This document shows, piece after piece, positions 33,546 through 46,241 of a DNA stretch of 64,000 nucleotides. The notes below the pieces were generated by a model. The model did no database searches, was not told the DNA's origin, and worked only from the letters and a program-made list of their open reading frames with translations. Each line of letters starts with the position of its first letter. The stretch's first letter is position 1. This DNA comes from Brevipalpus yothersi. Lineage: Eukaryota; Arthropoda; Arachnida; Trombidiformes; Tenuipalpidae. Both the position numbers and the translations under genes were made by a program. The stretch spans positions 1 to 64,000 of the forward strand of contig QZCP01000165.1 in NCBI GenBank assembly GCA_003956705.1. Direction: 5' to 3'.

Positions 33546-34269
33546 TTTGAAGCATTTCAACCAGATTACAAGGACTTGGTCACATTTTCTCCCAATTCTC
33601 ATGGAATTTCTCAGTCAAAAGTAGCATTTGATGCATCTTGGTTTTAACCCAAAATGTCCTGGATACGGTTTTCGATTGTTATTCAAATATCTCGTCTCTA
33701 CGTGCGTGTTTGTTCATAGTTTTCGTTAATTCGTTAACTTTTATCACCGAAAGATTCTGGCTCGCGTGTATTTTCACACTTTTGTATGAGTTTTACTGAT
33801 CTTGATTTCATGAACACCATCCTTGTTTCTATCCTATGAAGAAATAAACTGATTACAGTCTAAAGTGAGAACGAAATTGAGATTAAAGAAATTGGATTTC
33901 GAAAGAAAAAATAATTACTCTATCGATACAGTAATGTAGAAGATGAAATAGAGTTTCTTAACTTTCGTTCCAACTCTCCTCTCAAAATTAGGGCTTTCTT
34001 CTTATGCGTCCCATTATAAATTCAGGCAAGTGCAGAATAATGATAGGGTGAAGATTTATGCACCAAGATGCTTATCAGTGAAATACTGTGCAATTTTATA
34101 CAGAGAATAGGAGAAGATCGGTTGTCAGTCATCATCCGAATCGAAAGTTTCATGATTATCTCCAAGAGAATAGTTAATTCATTGATTTCCAGTTTTGAGA
34201 ATCTTCTTCAAATCCTAGGTTTTGTGAATATAAAATGGTGAATATTCCAATTAAGCCTTTTTATTCAAT
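33546..34269. other. Intergenic, no gene seen
   Basis: 5' flank of receptor 5. No exon recognised. Confidence 0.45.
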
Positions 34270-34526
34270 GTTGAGTTTGAGATGCGTAGCTAGCAAACAT
34301 ACAGGGAGGCTAAGCTCTAGTAGGGCCAGTTAAGATGAGGTTCATTTAGGGTAATTTCAATGTGGAATGTACCAATAAAAAAGCTCCTGGAGAATAAAGC
34401 AAAGAAGTGAAAACTCGAGAATTGGATTAGTTTCCCCTCTGATATGATTGAGTTTTTCGTGATTCTTGAATAACTATCAATTTCGTTCCTTGAGCTGTCC
34501 TTCAACAAACCTGGTGCAACCATCAA
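34270..34526 (-). pseudogene. Receptor relic, exons 2 and 3 only
   Basis: The frame 34317-34526 contains SEGKLIQFSSFHFFALFSRS, a decayed copy of the receptor exon 2 signature (S-E-x-x-P-I-x-F-T-C-F-x-F-F). About 50 bases downstream, on the same strand, 34270-34315 reads LELSLPVCLLATHLKL, a decayed exon 3. No exon 1 precedes it. A sister relic lies at 41620-41830 in the duplicated unit. Confidence 0.75.
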
Positions 34527-34997
34527 TTATTAGATAGACTAATACAATTAAAATTAGTGATTGCTACTTGGAGTACAATGTAACTTTTCCCCTTGATTGG
34601 GAAGCAATTTTCTTATCAAAGAGAGATCATTATTTGTCAGTTCATTTGATATATTTAATTGATAGGCAAGAAATGTTATATTTTCGCGATCTGGATCAGA
34701 GAATTTACTCCTGGGTCTTCAAATCATCAAACTGACAAAACTATCCTCTGAATTAGATTAACTAGGGGCAAATAATTTCCCTAATGAAAGTTTTCCAAGT
34801 GTAACTGAGTTCAGATTACAATGTATTCCATATGCATTTGATATCGAGTATCATAGAGACTTGACAGATTCGAAATTTTCATTTCTCATCATAGGATTTT
34901 GAACTGGTAGCAATCCATTCTACCCAGTTGCTCCAGATCCTTTTGGCTCAAGCTCAGCTCTAGGACAAATGATTGAGAGGGATAACTTCCACCATCA
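34527..34997. other. 3' flank of receptor 6, duplicated at 42150-42620
   Basis: Non-coding; strongly similar to the flank of receptor 9. Confidence 0.6.
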
Positions 34998-36409
34998 TCA
35001 TGTACTATTAAGGGTGGCCACAAGAAGAAACATAGTTGACATAAATTCCAAGATTGTCTTGATGGGAAAGAAAAAGAATTGAAAAAAATGGAAACATTAA
35101 CGATTTGAGGCATACCATGACCATGGTTCTTGATGATAGGACGAAGAAATCAAAGCATGTAAACTCAATTGGTTTATCAACCGATAGACCTATGATATTA
35201 TTCAATTTCAGACGCCATTTATTACCAGAGGTTAGCCATGGAAAATTATGGTACAGCATTCCGATGATTCTTCTTGCCTAATAAATTGGAAAAATATTTT
35301 AAATGATTGTTATATAAGTGATAGATAATTGGCCTCACCGGTGAGTTAGGTAATCTTGCAGCTAAATTAAATGCAATATTTATCACAACAGTTGCATCAC
35401 ATACTAAACTGAAAGCCATCACCTTAACACCAGGAGTTGCATTTGAATAGAGGCCAGTGTAGAGCATTATGAGTATCGAAAAGTAGGATAGACTATAGAT
35501 AGTTCCAACGATGAATGAAAGAGATTCATTCGATTTTGTTGTAATGTGATAGACATGAAGGTAATTCCTCAATATGGGATGAAACTCTCGTCCCTTAAGA
35601 GTCTTTTTGTTTATTTGAAGCAAATTGAGCCTATTTTCTATTTCTTCGAATCGAAATTTTGTAATCAAACAGTAGCTAAGGAAAAAGTAAATGGTGATAT
35701 GAATTGCTCTGAAGAAGAGATAACTTGCTATGAAGGATAGGGTCCAGACTGGAAATTGAAATATTTTCGTTATTTCAGTGCTAGAAATGAATGAAACAAG
35801 AGAAAATAGAGTGATGAAAATACCAGAGAATATTATCACCGACATATTTAGTACCATATAGAGCCTATTGATTCTTTTCCTTAATAGTCTCCAAGTCGAT
35901 GCATGATTAGTCCAATCATTGACATTTTGATCATCCAGTTGAACACGGATCCAATCAGAATTCGGCTTTTTCCAGTCAATTTTTGACATTCCCCAGAAAG
36001 TGGCAAGGGTATTGAAACATACTAAAATAATACAGGCATCAACTAGAAGTCTAGTATTACCGAATAGAACACCGATATCAAGAAGTGCCAGTTCAATAAG
36101 AGGATCATTTATGAACATCAACGATATGCACCTCATGGTGGTGAAGAGTACGACAAAGAATGCCATACGATTAATAGCATTTGTGGCTGATGAGCAAAAT
36201 TTTTCGACCATGAGATCGCCACTCAGAAAACCATTCATATACATGGAAGCTTCATAACTGTACCCCAAAAGCCTGGATGATTGTCGAATTTTTTCCATCC
36301 CAATAAACTTTAAGATGAATTTCATCATTGACCATAATTTTCCCCCTCCCCTATGAAGGCTGAATCGAGAATATGTTCGAGGAACTTGGCCCACACTTTC
36401 AATCATCAT
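34998..36409 (-). CDS. Gustatory receptor-like 6
   Basis: Exons complement 35339-36409, 35116-35277 and 34998-35057; 430 residues. The start at 36409 (MMIESVGQVP) is chosen because the sister gene at 42.6 kb has no ATG at the shorter position; a start at 36328 (MMKFILKFIGM) would give 403 residues and match the rest of the array. Exon 1 carries LALLDIGVLFGNTRLLVDA and WKKPNSDWIRVQLDDQ. Exon 2 reads DKPIEFTCFDFFVLSSRTM, and exon 3 TILEFMSTMFLLVATL. It forms a tight pair with receptor 9 from the segmental duplication. Confidence 0.84.
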
Positions 36410-37808
36410 GGAAAGTATGTACAAGGTAGACCTTAGGAATCTCACTTTTCAATCACTTTTTGAAATGATTTTCACTATTCCTCAGTTTTTGCACTAAAAC
36501 TAGACATCCGCACAGAGAAAGTAACGAATGATTTGATCTATAAGCTTTCCGTTTCTTTGCATGTTCAACGTATTCCATTTATTGTATCCAGGGAACATCT
36601 TGTTCAAATAGGCTAAACCCGATGGTGATAGCTCGCGATGTAGTTTCTTGGTGAGATAACGTGGTTAATTACCATTTTCCTGAATTTCGCGTTTTAATGC
36701 TTCATATATCTATCTATCAATGTCTCTTACAACATATCTCTCACACGATAGTTGGTTAGCTAGTTAGTTAGTTAATCGACCAATATTGACCTCGTCCAGA
36801 TGTATAATGTATATCCTTGAACTAAGACCTGTCACTTATTGATCATCATCATCATTAAATCTATTCCGAATTCACTGTTTCCTTCTGATGCTTGATTCAT
36901 CCCTAATCCAATGTATCAGTTCATGTGATTGAGGGTACCTTTTTACTCAATTTAAATGCATTTTGAGAATCTGAGTCGAGTTCAGATTTTCATGACTATT
37001 GGTAAATTGGCTCAAGAATGCTTGTCACTGTTTAAGTCATGAAATCCAGGATTAGGAAATACACAATGAAATACTCACCCGATAACATCTCACTAATAAC
37101 TCTATAGTTAACCAACAGCCTTCATTGTTAAATATGGAAAAATTAAAGATGAGAGCAGATTTTCTTTTGTTGATTGATTCTCGGAAACAATTCAGACAAA
37201 CAATAATCGGTTTTCAATTTAAATTAGCTACTAATGCAAATTCGCAGATACATATGTACATTGTGTATTTCAGACCATCACCTCTATTCAGGTTTTGAGT
37301 TTTCGTTTTGCAAGCAATTACATGCATGTAAATGTATTAATTTGTGCTAAAATCGATAAAATTGATCGATTTCCCGAAAATTGATTTAAATGATGTGGGC
37401 TTCCACAAGCCAGTTAGTAATTCTCAAAAACCAGGAGGAATTCTGATATAATCCTGCTGAATATTTGATGTTCACTATGAAAAGAAGATCACGGGATCCT
37501 GCTCGAAAATTTTTTTGGCTCTCTAAGCCATCGAACGAATAGAACTATCATCTAGAGCACATTTGGAAATCAGTGGAATCTTTTAAAGAATGTTACAAAG
37601 AATATCGAAAAGGTCGCTTGATTTTGAAAGAAATTGAGCTCATGTACCGATGTATTCCATATTCAATCGAGAGCTAGTGTCTTAGGATGTTGATTGATAG
37701 ACGATTCTCAGTTTTGATGACTGCAACTGATCTTGAAAAGGCCAACAGTATCTCATACGACAGGATAGATGTAAAATAGATCATTCGAGAGAATACCATC
37801 CATTATAG
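36410..37808. other. Intergenic with a conserved upstream block
   Basis: About 36530-36710 is a block that recurs upstream of receptors 7, 8, 9, 10 and 13 (about 39320-39520, 41085-41240, 44110-44320, 46350-46550 and 53790-53975). Its sequence includes GATAGCTCGCGATGTAGT. In one copy (44112-44357, -) the block is an open frame of 81 codons, but other copies have frameshifts. The rest is non-coding. Confidence 0.6.
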
Positions 37809-39214
37809 TTACGCTTGCTTGAGATTGGTGACAAGAAGAAACATGAAGGACATCAACTCCAAGAGGGTCTTAAAAAAGTGAGAAATTATTGGTAAAAAGT
37901 TAACATATGAGTGATTCAATGCTTACCATGATCATGCCTCTGGACGAGAGAGCAAAAAAATCGAAACATGTGAACTGGATTGGTCTCTCAACCGATAAAC
38001 TTATGATATTATTCAATTTGAAATGCCATTCATTAGTAGGATTCAATCGTGGAAGATTATGATACAGCATAAGGGTACCCCTCTCAGCCTAATGGATCGG
38101 AGAAATGTGTTGATCAATTGTCATCTTTATGATATAGACTCACCGATGATATGGTCGATCTTGCAGATAAATTAAATGCGATGGTTATTACAGCGGTGAT
38201 CCCGAGTGCTAAGCTGATGGCAATCACCTTTACACCAGGAGTTGCATTTGAATAGAGGCCAGTGTATAATATCATGATCAATCCAAAGAAGGACAGAAAA
38301 TAAATCATTCCAACAATAAAAGAGAGAGATTCATTCGATTTTTTTGTACCATTATAGACATGGAGATAATTCCACATTATCGGATAAAATTCTGGTCCTT
38401 CAAAGGTTTTACTGTCCATCTGAAGATCATTCAGCATGCCTTTGGTTACTTCTAATCGATATTTTGTAATCAAACAATAGCTAGTTAAAAAGAAAACGCT
38501 GATGTGACCTGCTCTGAGGAATAGATAACTACCTATCTGACATAGAATCCAGATTGGAAATTGAAATATTTTCGCTGCATTGGTGCTAGGGAGAAAAAGG
38601 AGAGGAGAAAATAGGGCAAAGAACCCCCCATAAAATACTATCAAGAGTACAGTAAGCACCACGTAAATTTTATTGATTCTTCTCCTCAACAGATTCCAAG
38701 TCGAAGCATCATGAGCCCAATCTGGTGCACTTTGATCAGCCAGATGAACACGAATCCAATCAGAATTTGGCTTTTTCCAGTCTATAACTGACAATCCCCA
38801 GAGAGTGGCAAGAGCATTGATATGCAGTAAAACAAAGACTCCATCACTCAAAAGTCTAGTATCTCCAAATAGAACACCTATGTCACAAAGTATCAGTCCA
38901 ATGTGTGGATCACTTATGAACATTAGCGATATGCACCTCACAGTGTTGAAAAGTGTGATAAAGTATGCCATACGATTGATAGTATTTCTGGTTGAGCAGC
39001 TAAGTTTTCCTTTCAGAAAATTGCCATTCAAAAAACCGCACAGATACAAGGCAGCCTCAAAATTATACTCCAATACCTTGGATGACGGCTGATGTTTTGT
39101 CATTCCAAAGAACTTTGTTACTGATTTCATCATTGACCTTAATTTTTCCCCTTCCCCACGAAGGCCGAATCGAGAATATGTTCGATGAACTCGGCTCACA
39201 CTTCCAATCATCAT
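37809..39214 (-). CDS. Gustatory receptor-like 7
   Basis: Exons complement 38144-39214, 37927-38088 and 37809-37868; 430 residues from ATG 39214 (MMIGSVSRVHRTY), or 403 from ATG 39133 (MMKSVTKFFGM). Exon 1 contains LILCDIGVLFGDTRLLSDG and ends SARSTISS. Exon 2 reads VERPIQFTCFDFFALSSRG, and exon 3 TLLELMSFMFLLVTNL. All three exons are open; its duplicate at 44.9-46.2 kb is dead, so this copy shows the undamaged state for comparison. Confidence 0.84.
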
Positions 39215-39990
39215 GAAGAGTAGGTACAAGGTAGACTTTTGAAATCTCTCTCTTGCATCAATTTTTCAAATGAATTTCACTATTCCTTAGTTTTTTACAC
39301 CGAAGCTAAGCATCAGCACTGACAAACAATGAATAGCGTGATCTACAGGCTTTCTGTTTTTTCCATGTGTTTCATTTTAACATATTCATATTAATATGAC
39401 ATCTCACTCAAATTGATTAAACTCGATGATGGTAGCTCGTGATGAAGGTCTTTCATTCAAAGGAATGGCTAATCACCATTTTTTGTCAATTTCGTGTTTG
39501 GGTGCATTATAAGATACATCTTGTAAGAGATAGCTATAAACTTCTATTTCGAACGATCATCACGAATCATATCGCTGTAAAAAGCTAACTTTGGGCCTTG
39601 AAAAGTATACGTTGACTTTGACCTATTCTGCATGTATTACTTATATTCTTGAATTAGGAACAGCCATTAACTAGTCACGATCTTCAAATCTATTCCAAAT
39701 TAATTATATAAAATACTCTCTAGGCTCAAATTGAGGTCTCAGGTTGACCATATGATACATGATGTATTCTCTCTTGAATCAAATGCGTTTCGAGAATATA
39801 AATCATGAGATCCAATAATTGTAAAATTCATAAGCCGCTGTATAGGCGCTTTCCTTCTTCCTAGTCTTGTTAGCTCAATCCCACCGTTTTCCATCCATCC
39901 ATTTCAATATTCTTTCAATTGACTCTTGAACAGTTCGTTTTACACAGTATCAGCTAGTTGTATGTACTGTAGTAGATACTATGTCTTACC
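39215..39990. other. 5' flank of receptor 7
   Basis: Carries the shared upstream block (about 39320-39520), nearly identical to 46350-46550. No gene. Confidence 0.6.
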
Positions 39991-40573
39991 ATCGGTGATG
40001 ATCTCCAGTATTATTGAACTTATCCAATTTCTCTTGCAAATCTGTGTCAAGATGCAATCAAGCTGAGCCAATAACCAACAGAGTTCTCCGTTCTAGCCTC
40101 ACACTAGCGATTATCTCCAGTAGGGAATTAGGTCCTATCCTCCAACAGTTTTTCCTCCACTTTTCCATCAATTCAGCTGCCATGAATCCACCTCTGAAAC
40201 CGAGGATGTAAGCTTTCTTGTCCAAATACTTTACATCTTTCAGCACTCTGAAGCATCGGTTTCACTTTCTCCCCTTTGAAAAAGTACATTAGGAGGCTGC
40301 GAACCTAGGTTTTTCAGTTCCGGTGATGAACACCTTTATCTTTTGATTACACCCACTATCATAGGTTGCTTCTCCTGACATATCGAACCAAATTGGCACT
40401 TCATCCGTATTGGCAAAGGTGGTTTGACAGCCAGCCAACCATTAACAGAACCTTGGAAAATAATAGATGAAATGGAGAGCTTGATTTTTTGCATGTTCAG
40501 GACCTTTTTGACCAACACTAGTCGAACTAATTGACGGATCTCAGCCCACAACCCCAAACTTGAGGTACAATAT
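39991..40573 (-). pseudogene. pogo/Tigger-type transposase relic
   Basis: On the minus strand, in shifting frames, a piece reads TDEVPIWFDMSGEATYDSG, then ITGTEKPRF, matching the DDE_1 core of Tigger/pogo transposases (N-x-D-E-x-P-x-W-F-D-M and T-G-x-E-K-x-R-F). Further on there is FMAAELMEKW and LLVIGSA, the equivalents of the D-E-E-L-M and L-V-L-D segments. Upstream, SVNGWLA resembles the end of the CENP-B type helix-turn-helix. The link between the DNA-binding and catalytic parts is deleted, and stops and frameshifts occur. It abuts receptor pseudogene 8 directly, having replaced its 3' part. No terminal repeats identified. Confidence 0.7.
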
Positions 40574-40970
40574 ACAATCATGAGCCCAATCTGGTGCATT
40601 ATGATCATCAAGATGAGTTGGTGATTGACCACCCCCAGAGAGTAGCAAGAGTATTGAAACACAGTAAAGTAACGACTGCATCATCATATAGTCTAGTATT
40701 TTCAACTAGAACATCAATATCACAAAGTATCAGTCCAATGTGCGGATCACTTATGAACATTATCGATATGCACCTCACAGTGCTGAAAAGTGTGATCAAG
40801 TATGCTATACGATTGATAGTATTTTTGGCTAAGCTGCGAAAGTTTTCCTCCATAATATTGCCATTCAAAAAACCAGACAGATACAAGGCAGCTTCATAAT
40901 TACACTCCAACAGCCCGGATGACTGTCGAAGTTTTGCTGTTCCGATGAGCTTTGAAATGAATTTCATCAT
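40574..40970 (-). pseudogene. Receptor pseudogene 8, truncated in exon 1
   Basis: Starts like receptor 13 (MMKFISKLIGTAKLRQSSGL, ATG 40970; frame open upstream to 41114), runs through LILCDIDVLVENTRLYDDA and FNTLATLWGWS, then loses frame near 40630. A last fragment (HQIGLMI in the shifted frame, for APDWAHD) lies at about 40575-40605. The remainder of exon 1 and exons 2 and 3 are missing, replaced by the Tigger relic. Confidence 0.85.
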
Positions 40971-41114
40971 TACCGATAACTTTTTCCTCCCTTCATGGAG
41001 ATCAAACTTTTTTTGAACTTGATCCAAACTTTCAATCATCATGAACAGTATGTGGAAAATAGAGCTGTGATCTAGAGGTTTTCCGCCTACCATGCATCTA
41101 TTCAATATATCCAT

Positions 41115-41619
41115 CGAACATCTCGTTTGAATAGATTAAACTCCCTGGAGATAGCTCGAGATGTAGTTTTTTCGTTTGAACACATTTCTAATTACCATTT
41201 TTTTTCAATTTCGTGTTCCAGACCTTCATAAGATGTAATTCATAAGCGATTGTTATTAAATGTCAGGCTCAAACAATCATCATGGATTACATCGTTGTAA
41301 AAAGCATCTTTCAGGCCTTAGAAAGTACAGGTTGACCCTGGACCTTATCTTTAGGTAAATATATACTCTTGATTTAGATACTCACTAGTCACGATTGTCA
41401 AATCTATCCCTGAATTTTTATTTTATTAATGCTTTCTGTCAGGCTTAATTTGAGGTCTCACATTGTCCATAAGATCCATCGTGTATTTTTGATTGGCTCA
41501 AAGGCGCCTCGAGAACAGAAGTCAAGATTTGGGTCTTTGATGTTCATGAGCTTTCGAAACTTCGCCTCAATTCTGATCTGATGATAATAGATTCTATAAT
41601 TTTTGATACTGTTCCGATA
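41115..41619. other. 5' flank of receptor pseudogene 8
   Basis: Begins with the shared receptor upstream block (about 41085-41240). From about 41540 it matches the 3' flank of receptor 11 (46800-46873). Confidence 0.55.
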
Positions 41620-41830
41620 TTCGATCATCTGCTAGGCTTGAGATTGGTAAAAAGTTACAGCATACAAAGCAAATGAAATGTACCAATGAAAAAGTTCTTG
41701 GAGGATGGAGCAAAGAAACGGAAGCTCGAGTATTGGATGAGTTTTCCCTCTGACATGATTAAGTTTTTCGTGATTATGAATGTATGAATAACTGTCATCT
41801 TTTGATTTCATTCTTCAAGCTGCCTTGCAA
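41620..41830 (-). pseudogene. Chimeric receptor relic, exon 3 and exon 2 pieces
   Basis: 41620-41665 closely matches exon 3 of receptor 11 including its stop region (GATCATCTGCTAGGCTTGAG shared with 46874-46892), but shortened by a deletion. Directly upstream on the same strand, 41685-41825 is a decayed exon 2 equivalent to the relic at 34317-34526. Two different receptor lineages are therefore joined here, pointing to unequal exchange. Confidence 0.65.
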
Positions 41831-42622
41831 CAGAACTAGTGAAAGGATAAATTACCGTTTTTCCGCGTAAATAAGGCAAACGAAAAAGTGATTGACCTGT
41901 CGTGAACTAAGGCACAGATTAACTCATCCAGAGATATCATGATAGTAAAGCATCGATGAGCTATCGATTATCAGGTTCAATCGTTATCAAATCAGTTTCA
42001 TAACTTTCTGGACTATTTCTTGAATCTTTACCGGTTGAAGACTTGCACTATAACTTCGATTTTTCCTCAGTGACAAAATCTGTTCCCTCGCATACATGCC
42101 TTGTATCTGAGAATTTTTTCAAGATTAAGACTGCCTAAAAAGCGCGGAAATACGGTACTTGTTAGACAAATACAATTGAAATTAGTGATTGCTACTTGGA
42201 GTACAATGTAAATTTTCCCCTTGATTGGGGAAAAATTTTTTTTATCAATGAGAGATAATTATTTGTCAGTTCATTCAATATATTTAATCGGTATACAAGG
42301 AATGTTATCCGGATCAGAGAATTTACTCCTGGACCTTCAAATCATCAAATTGACAAAACTATCCTCTGAATCAGACTAACTAAGAGCGGATAATTTCCCT
42401 CATGGAAGTTTTCCATGCGTGACTGGGTTCGGATTACGATGTATTTCATGTGCATTTGATGTCAAGTATCATAGAGACTTGACAGATTCGAAATTTTCAT
42501 TTCTCAGCATGGGATCTTGATCTGGCAGCAATCCATTTTGCCCAGTTTTTCAAGGATCGAAATCCTTTTGGCTCAAGCTCAGCTCTAGGATAGGTGATTG
42601 AAAGGGATAATTTCTACCACTA

Positions 42623-44030
42623 TCATATACTATTGAAGGTGGCCACGAGAAGAAACATAGTTGAAATAAATTCCAAGATTGTCTTGATAAGAAAGAAAAA
42701 AATTGAAAAAAATTGAAACATTAACAATTCAATGCATACCATAACCATGGTTCTTGATGATAGGACGAAGAAATCAAAGCATGTAAACTCAATTGGTTTA
42801 TCAACCGATAGACCTATGATATTATTCAATTTCAGACGCCATTTATTACCAGAGGTTAGCCATGGAAAATTATGGTACAGCATTCCGATGATTCTTCTTG
42901 CCTAATAAATTAGAAGAATATTTCAAATGATTGTTATAAAAGTGATAGAGAATTGGTTTCACCTGTGAGTTGGGTAATCTTGCAGCTAAATTGAAACCAA
43001 TATCTATTACAATAATTGCACTAGATACTTGGCTGAAAGACAACAACCTCACACCAGGAGTTGCTTTTGAAAAAAGGCAAGCGTAAAGCATTATGATCAA
43101 CGAAAAGAAGGACAGACTATAGATAGTTCCAACGATTGATGAAAGAGAGTCATTCGATTTTGTTGTAATGTGATAGACATGGAGGTAATTCCTCAATATG
43201 GTATGAAATTCTGATCTTGTAAGGGTTTTACTGTTTATTTGGAGCATATTGAGCCTATTTTCTATTTCTTCGAATCGAAATTTTGTGATCAAACAGTAGC
43301 TGATGAAAAAATAAACAGGGATATGAATTGCTCTGAGGAAGAGATAACTTGCTATCAAGCATAGAATCCAGATTGGGAATTGAAATATTTTCGCTAAATT
43401 AGTGCTAGAAATAAACAGGATGGTAGAGAATAGAGTGATGTAAACACTAGAGAATATTATCACCAATATATTTAGTACCATATAAAGCCCATTGATTCTT
43501 TTCCTCAATAGATTCCAAGTCGAAGCATGATTAGTCCAATCATGGACATATTGATCATCCAGATGAGCACGAATCCAATCAGAATTCGGCTTTTTCCAGT
43601 CGATAGTTGACATTCCCCAGAAGGTAGCAAGAGTATTGAAACATACTAAAATCATGACGGCATCAACTAAAAGTCTATTATCCCCGAAAAGAACACCGAT
43701 ATCAAGGAGTATCAGTTCAATAAGCGGATCACTTATGAACATCAACGAGATGAACTTTATAGTGGTGAAGAGCATCACCAAGAATGCCACACGATTAATA
43801 GTATTTGTGGTTGAGCAAAACTTTTCCGCCATGAGATCGCCACTCAGAAAACCATTCAGATACATGGAAGCTTCATAACTGTACTCCAACAGCCTGGATG
43901 ATTGTCGAATTTTTTCCATCCCAATAAACTTCGAGACGGATTTTATCAATGACCGTAATTTTTTCGCTCCCCTATGATAGCGGAGTCGAGAATATGTTTG
44001 ATGACCTTGGTCCACACTTTCAATCATCAT
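42623..44030 (-). CDS. Gustatory receptor-like 9
   Basis: Exons complement 42963-44030, 42740-42901 and 42623-42682; 429 residues. The start must be ATG 44030 (MMIESVDQGHQTY), because at the position used by most family members the codons read SLIKS, with no Met. Exon 1 has LILLDIGVLFGDNRLLVDA and ends ARLPNSQ, just before a GTGAAA donor. Exon 2 is nearly identical to that of receptor 6 (KPIEFTCFDFFVLSSRTM), and exon 3 reads TILEFISTMFLLVATF. A recent duplicate of receptor 6. Confidence 0.84.
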
Positions 44031-44858
44031 GAATAGTATGTACAAAGTAGACCTTAAGAATCTCACTTTTCTACCAATTTTCCAAATGATTCGCAGTTTT
44101 TCACACCAAAACTAAGCATTTGCATAGACTAAGCAACGAATAGCGTGATCAATAGGCTTTTCGTTTCTCTTCATATTTAACGTATTCCATTTATTGTATC
44201 CAGGGAACATCTTGTTCAAATAGGTTAAAACCGATGGTGATAGCTCGCGATGTAGTCTTTCCGAGAAAAAAACGTGGTTAATTACCATTTTTCTCAATTT
44301 TGCGTTCAGATGCTTCATCTTTATATCTATCAATATCTCTAACAATATAACTTTCACACGATAGTTAGTTAGTTAGTTAATAGACCAATATTGACCTAGT
44401 CTAGAAAATTTATATCCTTGAACTAAGACCTGTCACTGATTGATCATCCATTCCGAATTGACTCTTTCATTTTAATGCTTGATTTGTCCCTAATCTAATC
44501 CAATGTATTAGTTCATGTGATTCGGGGTACATCTTTACTCAATTTCTGAGTTGAAATCAAGTTCAGTTATTCATGACTATTGGTGAGCTAGCTCATGAAT
44601 GCTTATCACTGTTTAAGTCATGAAATCCAGGATCTAAAATATACAATGAAATAATCACCCATTAACGCCTCACTAATAGCTCCATTGTTAACCAACAGCC
44701 TTTATTGTTGGCTTTGGATAAATTGAAGATTTTCCTTTGGTATTGTCCCTTGTTGTGTTTTCAATTTTCCAAATCTTTATGAGTCACGTTTGTCAATCCT
44801 ACAATAGAATACATGTAGATGTAAAATAGACCATTCAAGAGAATAATATCCATCATAG

Positions 44859-46241
44859 TCACGCTTGCTGGAGATTGGCAACTAGGAGAAGTATGAAGGA
44901 CATCAACTCCAAGAGGGTCTTAAAAAAGTGAGAAATTATTGGTAAAAAGTTGGCATATGAGTGATTCAATGCATACCATTATCATGCCTCTGGACGAGAG
45001 AACAAAAAAATCGAAACATGTGAACTGGATTGGTCTCTCTACCGATAAACTTATGATATTATTCAATTTGAAATGCCACTCATTAGCAAGATATACGATT
45101 ATGAAAGATTATGATACAGCATCAGGGTAATCCTCTCAACCTAATTAATCAGAGGAATATGTTGATTAATCGTTATCTTGATGATATAGACTTACCGATG
45201 ATGTGGCCGATCTTGCAGATAAATTAAATGCAATAACTATAACAGTAGTGATTCCGATTGCAAAGCCGATGACAATGAACTTCACCCCAGGAGTTGCACT
45301 AGAAAAGAGGCCGGCATAGATTATCATGACCAATCCAAAGAATCCTAGACTATAAGTGGTTCCAACAATGAAAGAGAGAGATTCATTCGATTTTTTTGTA
45401 CCATTATAGACATGGAGATAATTCCACAAAATTGGATGAAATTCTGGTCCTCCGAAGGTTTTACTGTCTATTTGAAGATCATTCAGCATACCTTTGGTTA
45501 CTTCTAATCGATATTTTGTAATCAAACAGTAAGTATTGAAAAAGAAAACACTAGTATGATCTGCTCTGAGAAATAGATAACTACCTATTTGGCATGAAAT
45601 CAAGATTGGAAATTGAAATATTGATGCTATGGAAAGAAAAGAGAGAAGAAAATAGGACAAAGAAAACCCCATACAATAATACCAAAAGTACAGTGAGCAC
45701 AATATAAATTTTATTGATTCTTCTCCTCAACAGATTCCAAGTCGAGGCATCATGAGCCCAATTTGGTGCACTTCGATCAGCCAGATGAACACGAATCCAA
45801 TCAGAATTTGGCTTTTTCCACTCTATAATTGACAATCCCCAAAGAGTGGTGAGAGTATTGATATGCAGTAAAACAAAGAATCCATCGCTCAAAAGTCTAG
45901 TATTTCCAAATAGAAGACCTATGTCACAAAGTATCAGTCCAATGTGTGGATCACTTATGAACATCAACGATATGCACCTCACAGTGTTGAAAAATGTGAT
46001 AAAGTATGCCATACGATTGATAGTATTTCTTGTTGACCGGCATAAAATTGCCATTCAAAAAACCGCACAGATACAAGGCAGCCTCAAAATTATACTCCAA
46101 TACCTTGGATGACGGCTGATGTTTTGTCATTCCAAAGAACTTTGTTACTGATTTCATCATTGACCTTAATTTTTCCCCTTCCCCACGAAGGACGAATCGA
46201 GAATATGTTCGATGAACTCGGCTCACACTTCCAATCATCAT
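44859..46241 (-). pseudogene. Receptor pseudogene 10, duplicate of receptor 7
   Basis: Aligns along its whole length with receptor 7. Exon 1 begins at ATG 46241 and is broken by small deletions near 46045 (after LCGFLNGNF) and near 45620 (in the segment following FFVLFSS). Exon 2 (to 45140) is frameshifted, giving a TAA soon after MLYHNL. Exon 3 (44859-44918) is still open (TLLELMSFILLLVANL). Splice sites persist. Three separate lesions make sequencing error an unlikely explanation. Confidence 0.9.

Larger units (their letters stand above)
34270..39900. repeat. Segmental duplication, unit 1 (receptors 6 and 7)
   Basis: This block (relic, receptor 6, receptor 7 and flanks) recurs at 41620-46750 in the same order and orientation (relic, receptor 9, pseudogene 10). 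Non-coding flanks match too, for example 34700-34990 with 42290-42620, 36530-36700 with 44130-44310, and 39215-39520 with 46242-46550. Exon 2 of receptors 6 and 9 is nearly identical in DNA. Confidence 0.85.

Noticed and set aside
33546..33602. 19-residue N-terminal extension of receptor 5
   Set aside because: Not shared with other members; kept only as an alternative start.
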